DNA from: CAYLLT01 sp964548565
Lineage (GTDB): Bacteria; Planctomycetota; Phycisphaerae; UBA1845; PWPN01
Direction of reading: 5' to 3'
DNA length: 7,038 nucleotides
Assembly: GCA_964548565.1 (NCBI GenBank)
Contig: CAZJTF010000360.1
Coordinates: 1 to 7,038, forward strand
Of this stretch, positions 1-6,900 are shown piece by piece. The position numbers and the translations under genes are program-made. Within the stretch, counting starts at the first letter, position 1, and every line of letters starts with the position of its first letter. The notes below the pieces were generated by a model. That model ran no database searches, had not been told where the DNA came from, and saw only the letters and a list, made by a program, of their open reading frames with translations.

Positions 1-1
1 G

Positions 2-259
2 CGTCCCTCGAACCTGGCCTTCACGCTGTGGAGCCTGGCCTTCGGAACGCGAGCCTTGATGGACACCGGCGTGGCTACGCGACGGGGCGGGTTCGGCAAC
101 GGTTTTTCCGTGGCCCGCAGCGCGACGGATCTTCTGCTGGATTCGCTCCAATGGAAGCCGCTTTCGGCTGAGACCGACTACACGACCGTGCGCGAGAGGA
201 TCCGGCAACGCCTCTTTGCCGGGGAATACGCGTCGTTGCACGGCTCGTCGGCCGTCTGA
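2..259 (+). CDS. C-terminal end of an unrecognised protein (partial)
   Basis: The frame is open from the left edge of the window to a TGA at 257-259, giving 85 visible residues; the true start is upstream. A TTG at 56 and an ATG at 59 lie in this frame, but coding continues before them, so neither is likely to be the start. The visible part begins with a moderately hydrophobic stretch (SNLAFTLWSLAFG, about residues 3-15) that could be a membrane or buried helix. A glycine/arginine-rich turn (RRGGFGNGF) follows, then a mostly helical, charged tail containing TTVRERIRQRL. GC-rich third positions support real coding. I do not recognise the family and assign no function. A strong hairpin about 175 bases downstream may end its transcript. 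Confidence 0.6.
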   Translation, partial: RPSNLAFTLWSLAFGTRALMDTGVATRRGGFGNGFSVARSATDLLLDSLQWKPLSAETDYTTVRERIRQRLFAGEYASLHGSSAV

Positions 260-434
260 CCACTCAAAATGATGCACTCCATATGCCACTGCGGAGTCTG
301 TGCGTGTGCGTCGCGTCAGTGGGTGAACAACCACCGCTCGACGGGGCTGCTCAACTGCTCCCGCGCCGCGATGACTGATTGCGCCGGCCACGGCAACCAC
401 ATGCCATCCCTCGCCCAGGCAGGTCGGGAGGTTC

Positions 435-455
435 CCGGCCCGGTTGCCGGGCCGG
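435..455 (+). terminator. Strong GC hairpin, possible terminator of the upstream gene
   Basis: CCGGCCCGG (435-443) and CCGGGCCGG (447-455) form a perfect 9-bp stem with a 3-base TTG loop. It is followed by GCGCGGTTTCGG, which has only a short T run. It lies about 175 bases beyond the stop at 259. The stem is strong, but the T tract is poor for a classical Rho-independent terminator, so it could instead be part of a structured RNA. Confidence 0.35.
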
Positions 456-461
456 CGCGGT

Positions 462-545
462 TTCGGCCAGAAGCCGAAGCTCGGGCGACCGGCGTCCAGG
501 GGAGGGCGCCGGTCTGCGTCTATCCCCTGCAGCGGACGCAGGACC
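462..545 (+). other. Cluster of alternative hairpins, possible structured leader RNA
   Basis: Three inverted repeats follow each other here. TTCGGC (462-467) pairs with GCCGAA (473-478) around a 5-base loop. GACCGGCG (487-494) pairs with CGCCGGTC (507-514). GGTCTGCGTC (511-520) pairs with GACGCAGGACC (535-545), with one bulged G. The second and third stems share bases 511-514, so they exclude each other, as in attenuators and switches. No known riboswitch family is recognised. In DNA this GC-rich some stems arise by chance, so function is inferred only from clustering and from position upstream of the gene at 638. Confidence 0.3.
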
Positions 546-623
546 TTTGAGGCAATTCCGCGCGGTTGTCGAAGACACATGGTCGCGCGAAGCCTTTGTC
601 GGTCTGGGCGAATGGTCCTCCTC

Positions 624-630
624 GAAAGGA
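624..630 (+). promoter_or_regulatory. Ribosome binding site of the 38-residue gene
   Basis: GAAAGGA lies 7 bases before the ATG at 638. It is one of the better Shine-Dalgarno matches in the window. It decides the start: upstream in-frame starts (for example at 566) have no comparable site and would add a charged, non-hydrophobic extension. Confidence 0.65.
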
Positions 631-637
631 TCGACCC

Positions 638-754
638 ATGTTCGATCTGCAGTCGTTCTTCACCGCCCTCGTCGGCGGCGTCCAGGAACTGCTCTTGAAC
701 GGCATCCTGGCGTTCCTCACGGACCTGCTCGGGTCCATTTTCCCGCAAGCCTGA
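638..754 (+). CDS. Small 38-residue hydrophobic acidic protein, function unknown
   Basis: The gene encodes 38 residues, beginning MFDLQSFF and ending SIFPQA. It is mostly hydrophobic, with many L, F, V and I. It contains no lysine, arginine or histidine; its charged residues are D3, E17 and D29, for a net charge near -3. One long helix is likely (about residues 4-35), with a GG at 13-14 as a possible kink and a proline near the end, so it may lie on or cross a membrane. Coding is supported by the GAAAGGA site 7 bases upstream, by codons nearly all ending in G or C, and by an immediately following strong hairpin at 781-818. It appears to be a stand-alone unit. Possibilities include a membrane regulator or subunit, a secreted amphipathic peptide, or a type I toxin-like peptide. 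The absence of a basic tail is atypical for the last. I do not recognise a family. Confidence 0.6.
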   Translation: MFDLQSFFTALVGGVQELLLNGILAFLTDLLGSIFPQA

Positions 755-778
755 GTGAATGCTTGCACGCAACGGCCG

Positions 779-830
779 GTGGTGGCTGCCCGCCGTACTG
801 ACATGGCGGGCAGCCACCGCAGCTTTCTGC
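779..830 (+). terminator. Terminator of the small gene
   Basis: GGTGGCTGCCCGCC (781-794) and GGCGGGCAGCCACC (805-818) form a perfect 14-bp stem with a 10-base loop. It may be extended by T780-G819 and G779-C820. GCAGCTTTCTGC follows. The stem begins 26 bases after the stop codon at 752-754. The downstream tract is interrupted (CTTTCT), but position and stem strength make termination or 3'-end protection of the small gene's mRNA likely. Confidence 0.65.
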
Positions 831-841
831 ATTGAGTACGA

Positions 842-875
842 GGCGTCACTTCATAGACGCCGCGGCTTTCTGCGG
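842..875 (+). terminator. Second, tandem hairpin with a repeated tail element
   Basis: GGCGTC (842-847) pairs with GACGCC (856-861) around an 8-base loop. It is followed directly by GCGGCTTTCTGC (862-873), which differs by one base from the GCAGCTTTCTGC (819-830) after the first hairpin. CCGC (860-863) can also pair with GCGG (872-875). This looks like a back-up terminator in tandem with 779-830. Confidence 0.4.
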
Positions 876-1052
876 TTACAACACCTCTCGAGATCAGATT
901 CCAGTCAAAGCGAGAAACCAGCTTCCCGTCAGTACAGCGCACCGGGAGACCGTCGCGTCGGATCGTGAATCGTCCACGTTGGCGGCGGCCTGTAAGCAAT
1001 ACCGGTTATGACTAGCGAATAACTCCTGACACTGCCTGCACGGAGACTGACA
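876..1052. other. Intergenic region upstream of the patatin gene
   Basis: I see no gene here. It should contain the promoter of the patatin-channel unit. TTGGCG at 979-984 could be a -35-like box, but no convincing -10 box lies 16-18 bases after it. The AT-richer stretch around 992-1022 is the likeliest place for transcription start signals. GGAG at 1042-1045 is the ribosome binding site for the ATG at 1053, with a 7-base spacer. Confidence 0.4.
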
Positions 1053-2297
1053 ATGCGAAGAGCATACGACGCGACGCAACGGCTCGGACAGTTGTGTGCG
1101 CTGGCTGCGCTGATATGCGCGCCAGGATGCGCGGGGCCGACACGGCGGGCTGCGGTGCCCCCTGAGCTGCGGGACCAGGCGGTGATCAGCGGCATGCCTC
1201 CGGGGATACGGACGTGGGGATCGACGGTGGCGCCGGAATTCCAGGCGGAACTCACCGAGGCCCTGCGCCGAGAGCAGGCGTACCGCGCCAGCATCGGCGA
1301 GACGGGACCGCTGCCGATGGCCGAATTTCTGGCCATCTCCGGAGGGGGGGCGGACGGTGCTTTCACCGCCGGTCTCCTGAGCGGCTGGACCGCGGCCGGC
1401 AACCGCCCGCAGTTCAAGGCCGTCACGGGGATCAGCACCGGGGCGTTGGTCGCCCCGTTTGCGTTTCTGGGCTCGGATTACGACGCGACATTGCGGAAGT
1501 TCTACACCGGCGTATCAACGCGAGACGTGATGAAGAAGCGCAACATGCTGGCGGCCATCTCGGATGACGCACTGACTGATAATGCACCGCTCCGCCGGTT
1601 GGTCGGCGGCCTCGTCGACCAGGAACTGGTGGATGCCATCGCCGCGGAACATCGCAAGGGCCGTGTCCTCGCGATCGGCACGACAAACATTGACGCCCAG
1701 CGGGAAGTGGTCTGGAACGTGGGGGCGATTGCGGCGAGCGGGCATCCGCGCGCGATGCAGTTGATCCGCGACATCATGATCGCCTCGGCGGCGATCCCGG
1801 CGGCGTTCCCGCCCATGATGTTTGATGTCGAGGTGGATGGCCGGCACTACGAGGAAATGCACGTGGATGGAGGGACGGTGACGCAGGTCTTCCTGTACCC
1901 ACCGTCGCTGAAGCTGCGGGACCTTGCCCAGGCGGCGGGCACGGTTCGCGAGCGTCGCGTTTATATCATCCGGAACGCCCGGCTGGAGCGCGACTACACG
2001 GAGACGCCGCGCCGCACGCTCAGTATTGCCGGGCGGGCGGTCTCGACGCTCATCGCCACCCAGGGAATCGGCGACCTGTACCGTACGTATCTCAACGCTC
2101 AGCGCGACGGGATCGACTACAACCTGGTCTTCATCCCCTCCGATTTCACTCTGCAGGCCAGGGAGCCGTTCGACCGGGAGTACATGCAGAAGCTCTTTGA
2201 TGTCGGGTTCGAGATGGGCAGGAAGGGCGGGTTCTGGATGAAAACGCCCCCGGGCTTCGACAACCAGCCATCCGGTCCGGAAAGTCCTGCACAGTGA
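1053..2297 (+). CDS. Patatin-like phospholipase, probable lipoprotein
   Basis: This 414-residue protein belongs to the patatin-like serine hydrolases, which cleave acyl esters of phospholipids or other lipids with a Ser-Asp dyad. The key elements are all present. The glycine-rich oxyanion motif SGGGADGAFTAG starts near residue 96. The nucleophile elbow GISTG places the serine at S128. The DGG motif places the catalytic aspartate at D272. A typical ASAAIPAAFPP block spans about 244-254. The N-terminus has arginines, then a hydrophobic stretch (about 11-23) ending APGC, with C26 a plausible lipidation site. The -3 residue is alanine rather than leucine, so the lipobox is imperfect. The enzyme would therefore be membrane-anchored outside the cytoplasm. 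The start is supported by GGAG 7 bases upstream. A channel gene follows after 55 bases, probably co-transcribed. The natural substrate is unknown. Confidence 0.9.
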   Translation: MRRAYDATQRLGQLCALAALICAPGCAGPTRRAAVPPELRDQAVISGMPPGIRTWGSTVAPEFQAELTEALRREQAYRASIGETGPLPMAEFLAISGGGADGAFTAGLLSGWTAAGNRPQFKAVTGISTGALVAPFAFLGSDYDATLRKFYTGVSTRDVMKKRNMLAAISDDALTDNAPLRRLVGGLVDQELVDAIAAEHRKGRVLAIGTTNIDAQREVVWNVGAIAASGHPRAMQLIRDIMIASAAIPAAFPPMMFDVEVDGRHYEEMHVDGGTVTQVFLYPPSLKLRDLAQAAGTVRERRVYIIRNARLERDYTETPRRTLSIAGRAVSTLIATQGIGDLYRTYLNAQRDGIDYNLVFIPSDFTLQAREPFDREYMQKLFDVGFEMGRKGGFWMKTPPGFDNQPSGPESPAQ

Positions 2298-2352
2298 GAC
2301 GGGGCAGGACCGGTCGCTGTTTTCCGCGCGTCTCCACCGGCAGGTCGGCAGC

Positions 2353-3072
2353 ATGAGCACCGGAACCTGGACAAAACAACTCGGGGCGCTGAATGGCACA
2401 TTCGTGCCGCTGCTCGTCGGGCTGATTGTGGTCTTGGTCGTCCTGCCCATTGCCGAAACCTGGCCGCTCGGGGTGGGGCTCATTGTTTCGGCGGTACTGG
2501 TGACCGGCATCTTCACCGTCCAGGAGAACTCCAACCTCCGTAAGTTAATGGTCGCGATCCTGTTTCTCGTCCTCACGGTCCGTTGGATCGGGCACCTGTA
2601 CGGGGAGCAGCACAAGGCGCTTGTGGTCGTCGCTCATCTGGCCGTCGGCTCGTACATGGCCATTCTCGCCGTGATCTGCGCCACGTCCGCTATTCGGCGG
2701 CGGCAGGTCGACCGGGACACGGTTCTGGGCGCGGTCTGCGGGTACGTCCTGATCGGGTACGTCTTTGCCTTTGCCTACGCGGTACTCGGCGACGTGAACC
2801 CGGCGAGCTTCAGCAGCACGGTCGTGCTCCCTGAGTACGACGGCGCAAGAATCGGGCACGGCACGCCGGAGCTTCTGTACTACAGCTTCGTCACCCTCTC
2901 GACGGTGGGCTACGGAGACATCATCCCCGCGAACCGGATCGCCCGCGTTCTCGCAATCCTGGAGATGCTGATCGGTCAGCTGTACCTGGCCGCATTCGTG
3001 GCGCGCCTGGTTGGCGTGATGAGTGCACGACGGATCGAGTCGCAGGACGCGTCCGATGGGCCGTCGTCGTAG
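2353..3072 (+). CDS. Potassium channel family protein (Ion_trans_2 type pore)
   Basis: This 239-residue membrane protein should form a tetrameric K+-selective pore in the cytoplasmic membrane. The selectivity filter TVGYGD is intact at residues 184-189, inside a pore loop (YYSFVTLSTVGYGDIIP). A final helix follows (about 197-223, LAILEMLIGQLYLAAFVARLVG), typical of the bacterial ion channel / Ion_trans_2 family. Before the pore I see hydrophobic segments at about 17-33, 38-55, 64-80, 89-112 and 124-146, giving roughly six membrane helices in all. No arginine-rich S4-like voltage sensor is visible, and there is no RCK/TrkA-N or cyclic-nucleotide domain after the pore; the protein ends in a short polar tail. 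Gating is therefore unclear. The start has only a weak AGG about 8 bases upstream. It lies 55 bases after the patatin gene and is probably in the same transcript. Confidence 0.9.
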   Translation: MSTGTWTKQLGALNGTFVPLLVGLIVVLVVLPIAETWPLGVGLIVSAVLVTGIFTVQENSNLRKLMVAILFLVLTVRWIGHLYGEQHKALVVVAHLAVGSYMAILAVICATSAIRRRQVDRDTVLGAVCGYVLIGYVFAFAYAVLGDVNPASFSSTVVLPEYDGARIGHGTPELLYYSFVTLSTVGYGDIIPANRIARVLAILEMLIGQLYLAAFVARLVGVMSARRIESQDASDGPSS

Positions 3073-3123
3073 TCGTGCACGGCGCGTTGAGACATCAGGG
3101 AATGCGCAGGAGAAGGGATTCTC

Positions 3124-3147
3124 ATGAAAACTGCTGGTTTACGATGA
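3124..3147 (+). other. Seven-codon leader mini-ORF overlapping the next start
   Basis: ATG at 3124 reads MKTAGLR and stops with TGA at 3145-3147. The stop overlaps the ATG at 3144 as ATGA. The AGGAGAAGGG stretch at 3108-3117 is a strong ribosome binding site for 3124, whereas the ATG at 3144 has no good site of its own. Translational coupling through a leader peptide is possible. Alternatively, this was the true N-terminus of the downstream gene before a frameshift, which would fit the second frame change near 3450. Confidence 0.35.
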
Positions 3148-3962
3148 TCTGCCTTCCGGGCGTGTTGACGAACGCCGGCCAGGTGACCTCGCGACCCGAG
3201 CAGCAGGTCGTTACGCACGTGCGATCCCGCCACGCACAGACGCGCCCGGCGGACTCCGCCCGCCAGATCGTCCGCACGTTTCGGTTCAGTGCAGACGACC
3301 TGCGAAATATCGTGGAGCAGAGACCGGACCTGTTTCAGATTCCTGAGCCACAGCGTCAGGCACTCTTTCGGGCGGCTGACGCGGTCAACTTCGCCAGCCT
3401 CAGCAAAGCGCTCGCGCCCTACCTGGCGGAACTTTGCCGGTCGCTGGGACCCTCAGCGACACCTTGTGAACATTTCCGTGCCACCGGACAAACAAGTGGA
3501 ACTGGCCGCATCGCTTCCGGACGGGAAGCCCCTTCGTGGTCCATTGGTGGAGACGGTGGGCTTTCTCGTGCACGACCTTTCGGACGAGGAGTACGTGCCC
3601 CTGGCCACGCGTGTACTGCAGGCGGCACGGCTTCTGATTGACAGCGGCAATCCCCTGCACAACCGCACGTCACCCGAGTACTCCGCGCTCCTGGCCCGGG
3701 ATGAGTTGCGACAGGCGCAGGATCAGGTGCGCCAGTCACAGGAGGACGCCAAGCGTCGCGAATACATCCGCCGGCACATTGGCGAACTGCTCGGGGTGCA
3801 TGATCGCAACACCGGGCGCTTCGATGGCCAGGCCGATTGGGCCCGTGAGACCCGGCGTTACACCCGGCGGCAGACCGGCGGATGGCTCGTGATCGGCTTG
3901 CTGGAAGAGCCAGGCGCCTCGACGCCGGGGCAACCGCGGAGGCGTGCAGCCTCCACGCCCGA
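3144..3962 (+). pseudogene. Unrecognised protein gene with a frame change near 3437-3466
   Basis: Protein-like, GC3-rich coding runs in one frame from about 3144. It includes FRFSADDLRNIVEQRPDLFQI and the following helix-rich segment ending near YLAELCRSLG, at about 3440. The good coding then continues one frame over (+1), from about 3450-3466, with NISVPPDKQVELAASLPDGK, a segment containing VHDLSDEEYVPLATRV, and a charged helix (RDELRQAQDQVRQSQEDAKRR, about 3700-3765). Neither frame alone makes a sensible protein: the first frame runs on as low-quality sequence to 3641. The second frame has no stop before 4231-4233, so it reads about 270 bases antisense into the kinase gene; the original C-terminus is probably lost or altered near 3900-3960. 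A true frameshift mutation, a sequencing indel or programmed +1 frameshifting could explain this. No family is recognised. The start is uncertain; GTG 3075 and ATG 3102 are in the same frame. Confidence 0.5.
3938..3959. terminator. Hairpin between convergent genes, possible weak terminator
   Basis: Two alternative stems overlap here. GGAGGC (3938-3943) can pair with GCCTCC (3949-3954), or GGCGTG (3941-3946) with CACGCC (3954-3959). They lie just past the stop of the minus-strand kinase gene (3963-3965) and at the apparent end of the plus-strand gene, so one structure could serve both. No T tract follows on either strand, so it is a weak call. Confidence 0.3.
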
Positions 3963-6900
3963 TTACCCTGTCTGCGCGGTGAAGCGTGAAAAGAGGCGCA
4001 GCAGCTCACTCAGGTCGATCGGCTTGACCAGATGGGCGTCAAAACCCGCCTGGAGCGCCTTCTGCCGGTCGTCCGGCTGCCCGAAGCCTGTGACCGCGAT
4101 CAGCCGGAGCCTGCTGCGTTCCTCGAGAGAGCGAAGACGTCTCGCGACCTCGTACCCATCGATTCCCGGCAGGCCGATGTCGACCAGCGCGACGTCGGGC
4201 CGGTGCTGTGCCGCAACCTCGACGCCACGCTGACCATCTTCCGCCAGAAGCACGCGGCAGCCGATGCTCTTGAGCAGTCGCTCGGTGACCGCCCGGATGT
4301 CAGGATTGTCCTCGATGATGAGCACGAGCAGCCCCGTGAGCGGCGTCCCCACATGCGCGGCGGGTGCTTCAGGCGTCGCGTTGGCGGCGACGGGCAAACG
4401 TACCGTGAACTCGCTGCCCGTGCCCCGCCCGTCGCTTTGGACGGAGACCTGCCCCCCGTGCAGGCGGACGAGCGACCGCACGAGCGTCAGCCCGACCCCC
4501 ATACCGCTGCCGGAACGCCCGGGGGAATCCTCAAGCTGAACGAACAAGTCGAAAATCTTCTCGCGCATGTCGGAGGGGATGCCGATGCCGGTGTCCCGGA
4601 CTGACATCACGGCCTCACCATTGTCGCGCGACAGCGTGAGCCAGACCTGCCCGCCGTTGGGCGTGTACTTGATCGCGTTGTTGAGCAGATTCACCTGGAT
4701 CTGCTGAAGGCGGGCCGGATCGCCGTCGACCCAGAGTGGCTCGTCGGGGAGATGCACGTGAAGCTGCAGGTTGCGCGTGGCGAGCAGCGGCCGGACTGCT
4801 TCGAGGGCATCGCGGCTCGTCTGACGCAGGTCCACGATCTTCTTGCGGATCTCGATCTTGTCGCGCGTGACGCGGGAGACGTCAAGCAGGTCGTCGAGCA
4901 GGCGCACCATCTGCTGGGACTGGCGCGAAATCGCGCCGCGCGCGAGCTCGAGCGTCTCCTCGTCGAGTTCATCCGAATCGAGCAGGCGTGACGCGTTGAC
5001 GATGGCGGCCAGCGGGTTCCGCAGTTCGTGGGAGAGGATGGCCAGGAACTGGTCACGCCGGCGCACCGCTTCGCGTGCCTCCTCTTCCGCCAGTTTTCGC
5101 GAGGTGATGTCCCGCGCGATCTTGGAGATGCCGACCAGCGTGCCGTCGGAGTCACGGATGGGCGAGAAGGACATGAGCACGTGGATGGACGTGCCGTCCT
5201 TGCGCCGGCGGACGCGCTCTACCTGGAAGCTGTTTAACTGCCCGGTCTGCATGCGCTCCAGCACGTCGGGCGGCCAGTCGAGCCACGACGGGTTGGGGTC
5301 GGACTCGGGCCGCAGGCGCGACACCGACTGACCGATCATCTCCGCGGCCGTGTAGCCATACAGCTGCTCGGCGCCGTGGTTCCAGCTGGTGATGCGGCCT
5401 TCGAGGTCCATGCCGATGATGGCATCGTTGGAGGACTCCACGATGGCGGACATCTGCTGGAGCCGCGCCTCCGTTTTCTTGAGCTGCGAGACGTCGATCA
5501 GCGTCAGCACGACACCCTCAATCCGACCGTGGGAGCGGTACGGCAGGATGCGCAGGTAGAGCCAGTTCGCGTGACGGTCCTTGACCTCCTTCTGCACTGG
5601 CGTACCGGACTCGGCGACACTCACGACATCATCGAGCAGCCGGGGGTATGCCAGATTGTGCGAGAACGTGTCGATACGTCGACCCACGTCCTGCGGCAGC
5701 AGGTCGAACGCGCGGGCGATCTGGGGCGTGAACTTGCGGATGCAGAGATTCCTGTCCAGGAAGATCGTCCCGATTTCCGTGCTGCGGAGCAGGTTGTCGA
5801 TGTCGTCCGTCAGCTCGGTGAGCTCGGCGATCTTCTTCTGGTACTCGGCGTTGACGGTATAGAGCTCCTCGTTGACGGAGTGCAGCTCCTCATTCGTGCT
5901 CTGCAACTCTTCATTGCTGGCGACGAGTTCTTCGTTCGAGGCCTGCAGCTCCTCGTTGCTCGTCTCGAGCTCCTCGATTGTCGCCTGCAGGTTCTCACGC
6001 GTGTGCCGCAGCTCGGACTCGAGCGAAAAGACGTGTTCTTTCGAGACCTGCTCAACGTTCAGCTCGGTCGTCGCCGGGGTGGCCTTCTCCGTGCCGCCGA
6101 GTTCCTCGAAGGCGATAAACAGGTGGGTCAGGTTCGAGTGGCGGTTGAGAATCGGCCGAACGGAGAGCCTGTACTGCTTTTCGCCCTCCGGCGTCCGCAG
6201 CCGGATGCCGTTGTAGACGACGGGAAGCAGGTCCTTTGCAGCGCGTTGCAGGGAGCCGGCCAGCGCGAGTTTCAGGTCCGTATCGACAAGCTCGAGAATG
6301 TCCATCGTCGGCCGGCCGTCCCGCGCGATCAGGAACCGGGCCGCGCCGCCGAAGGCGTGCACGAGCTGGCGGCGGTCGTTGATCAGCAGTCCCGGCGGCA
6401 TGTGCTCTTCGAGAAGCTGGTCGTAGGCGCCGAGCAGCGATGCGTCGATGCCGGATGAGACCGCAAGTGAGGCCGGCACGCGGATCTGCGATGCAGGCGT
6501 CGAGAGCGGGAGCCGCATGTCCGCGGGCAGGCGGATGTCCCGGCGCTTGCGGTACATCTTCCAGTGTTCGTCGAGCGTCTCGAATTCCGGTGACAGCTCG
6601 CCCGGTGTTTCGCTCGGTCCCAGGAAGAGGACGCCGCCGGTCCGCAGCCCGAAATGGAACAGCGAAAGCGCCTTCTTCTGCGCTGGCGGCTGGAAGTAGA
6701 TCAGCAGGTTGCGGCACGAAATCAGATCGAGCCGCGTGAACGGAGCGTCCCGGATGATGTTGTGCCGGGCGAACACGATCATCTGCCGGATCTCGTTGTG
6801 GACGTGGTAGCCGTCGGCCGCCCGCTTGAAATACGTGTTCAGCCGTGACGGCCGGACCTCCGCCAGCGCCTCGTCCCGGTAAACGCCCGCGCTGGCGACC

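Larger units (their letters stand above)
260..637. other. Long intergenic region with several strong hairpins
   Basis: This stretch of 378 bases has no convincing protein gene. Open frames exist, but their translations are cysteine-, arginine- and proline-rich, and they lack good ribosome binding sites. Between 435 and 545 several stable inverted repeats crowd together and are described separately. A further pair of CGCGCG blocks at 559-564 and 584-589 could close a loop just upstream of the small gene at 638. I could not identify a sigma-70-like promoter with both boxes at good spacing. The region could be the terminator of the upstream gene, a structured 5' leader of the small gene, or a small RNA. 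Confidence 0.45.

Noticed and set aside
269..550. 93-residue plus-strand open frame in the intergenic region
   Set aside because: It is rich in Cys, Arg and Pro, has no clear ribosome binding site, and spans the strong hairpins; probably not translated.
566..637. Upstream extension of the small gene to an earlier start at 566
   Set aside because: It has no good ribosome binding site and a charged, unrelated composition; GAAAGGA at 624-630 points clearly to the ATG at 638.
979..1012. Possible sigma-70 promoter TTGGCG ... TATGAC before the patatin gene
   Set aside because: The spacing is about 22 bases, too long, and no better -10 box sits at 16-18 bases.
1515..2615. 366-residue minus-strand open frame
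   Set aside because: It lies opposite the patatin and channel genes, which carry clear family motifs; the translation is rich in R, P and H and has no recognisable domain. It is a shadow of high-GC coding.
4032..4604. 190-residue plus-strand open frame
   Set aside because: It is antisense to the receiver and ATPase coding, where all conserved residues are present on the minus strand.
5850..5978. Short tandem DNA repeats that might suggest a CRISPR or minisatellite
   Set aside because: They are in-frame 21-base units encoding coiled-coil heptads known in this protein family, with no spacers.
5376..6458. 360-residue plus-strand open frame
   Set aside because: It is antisense to the PAS/coiled-coil part of the kinase gene; its leucine/valine repeats mirror the NEEL heptads. 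No independent coding evidence was seen.
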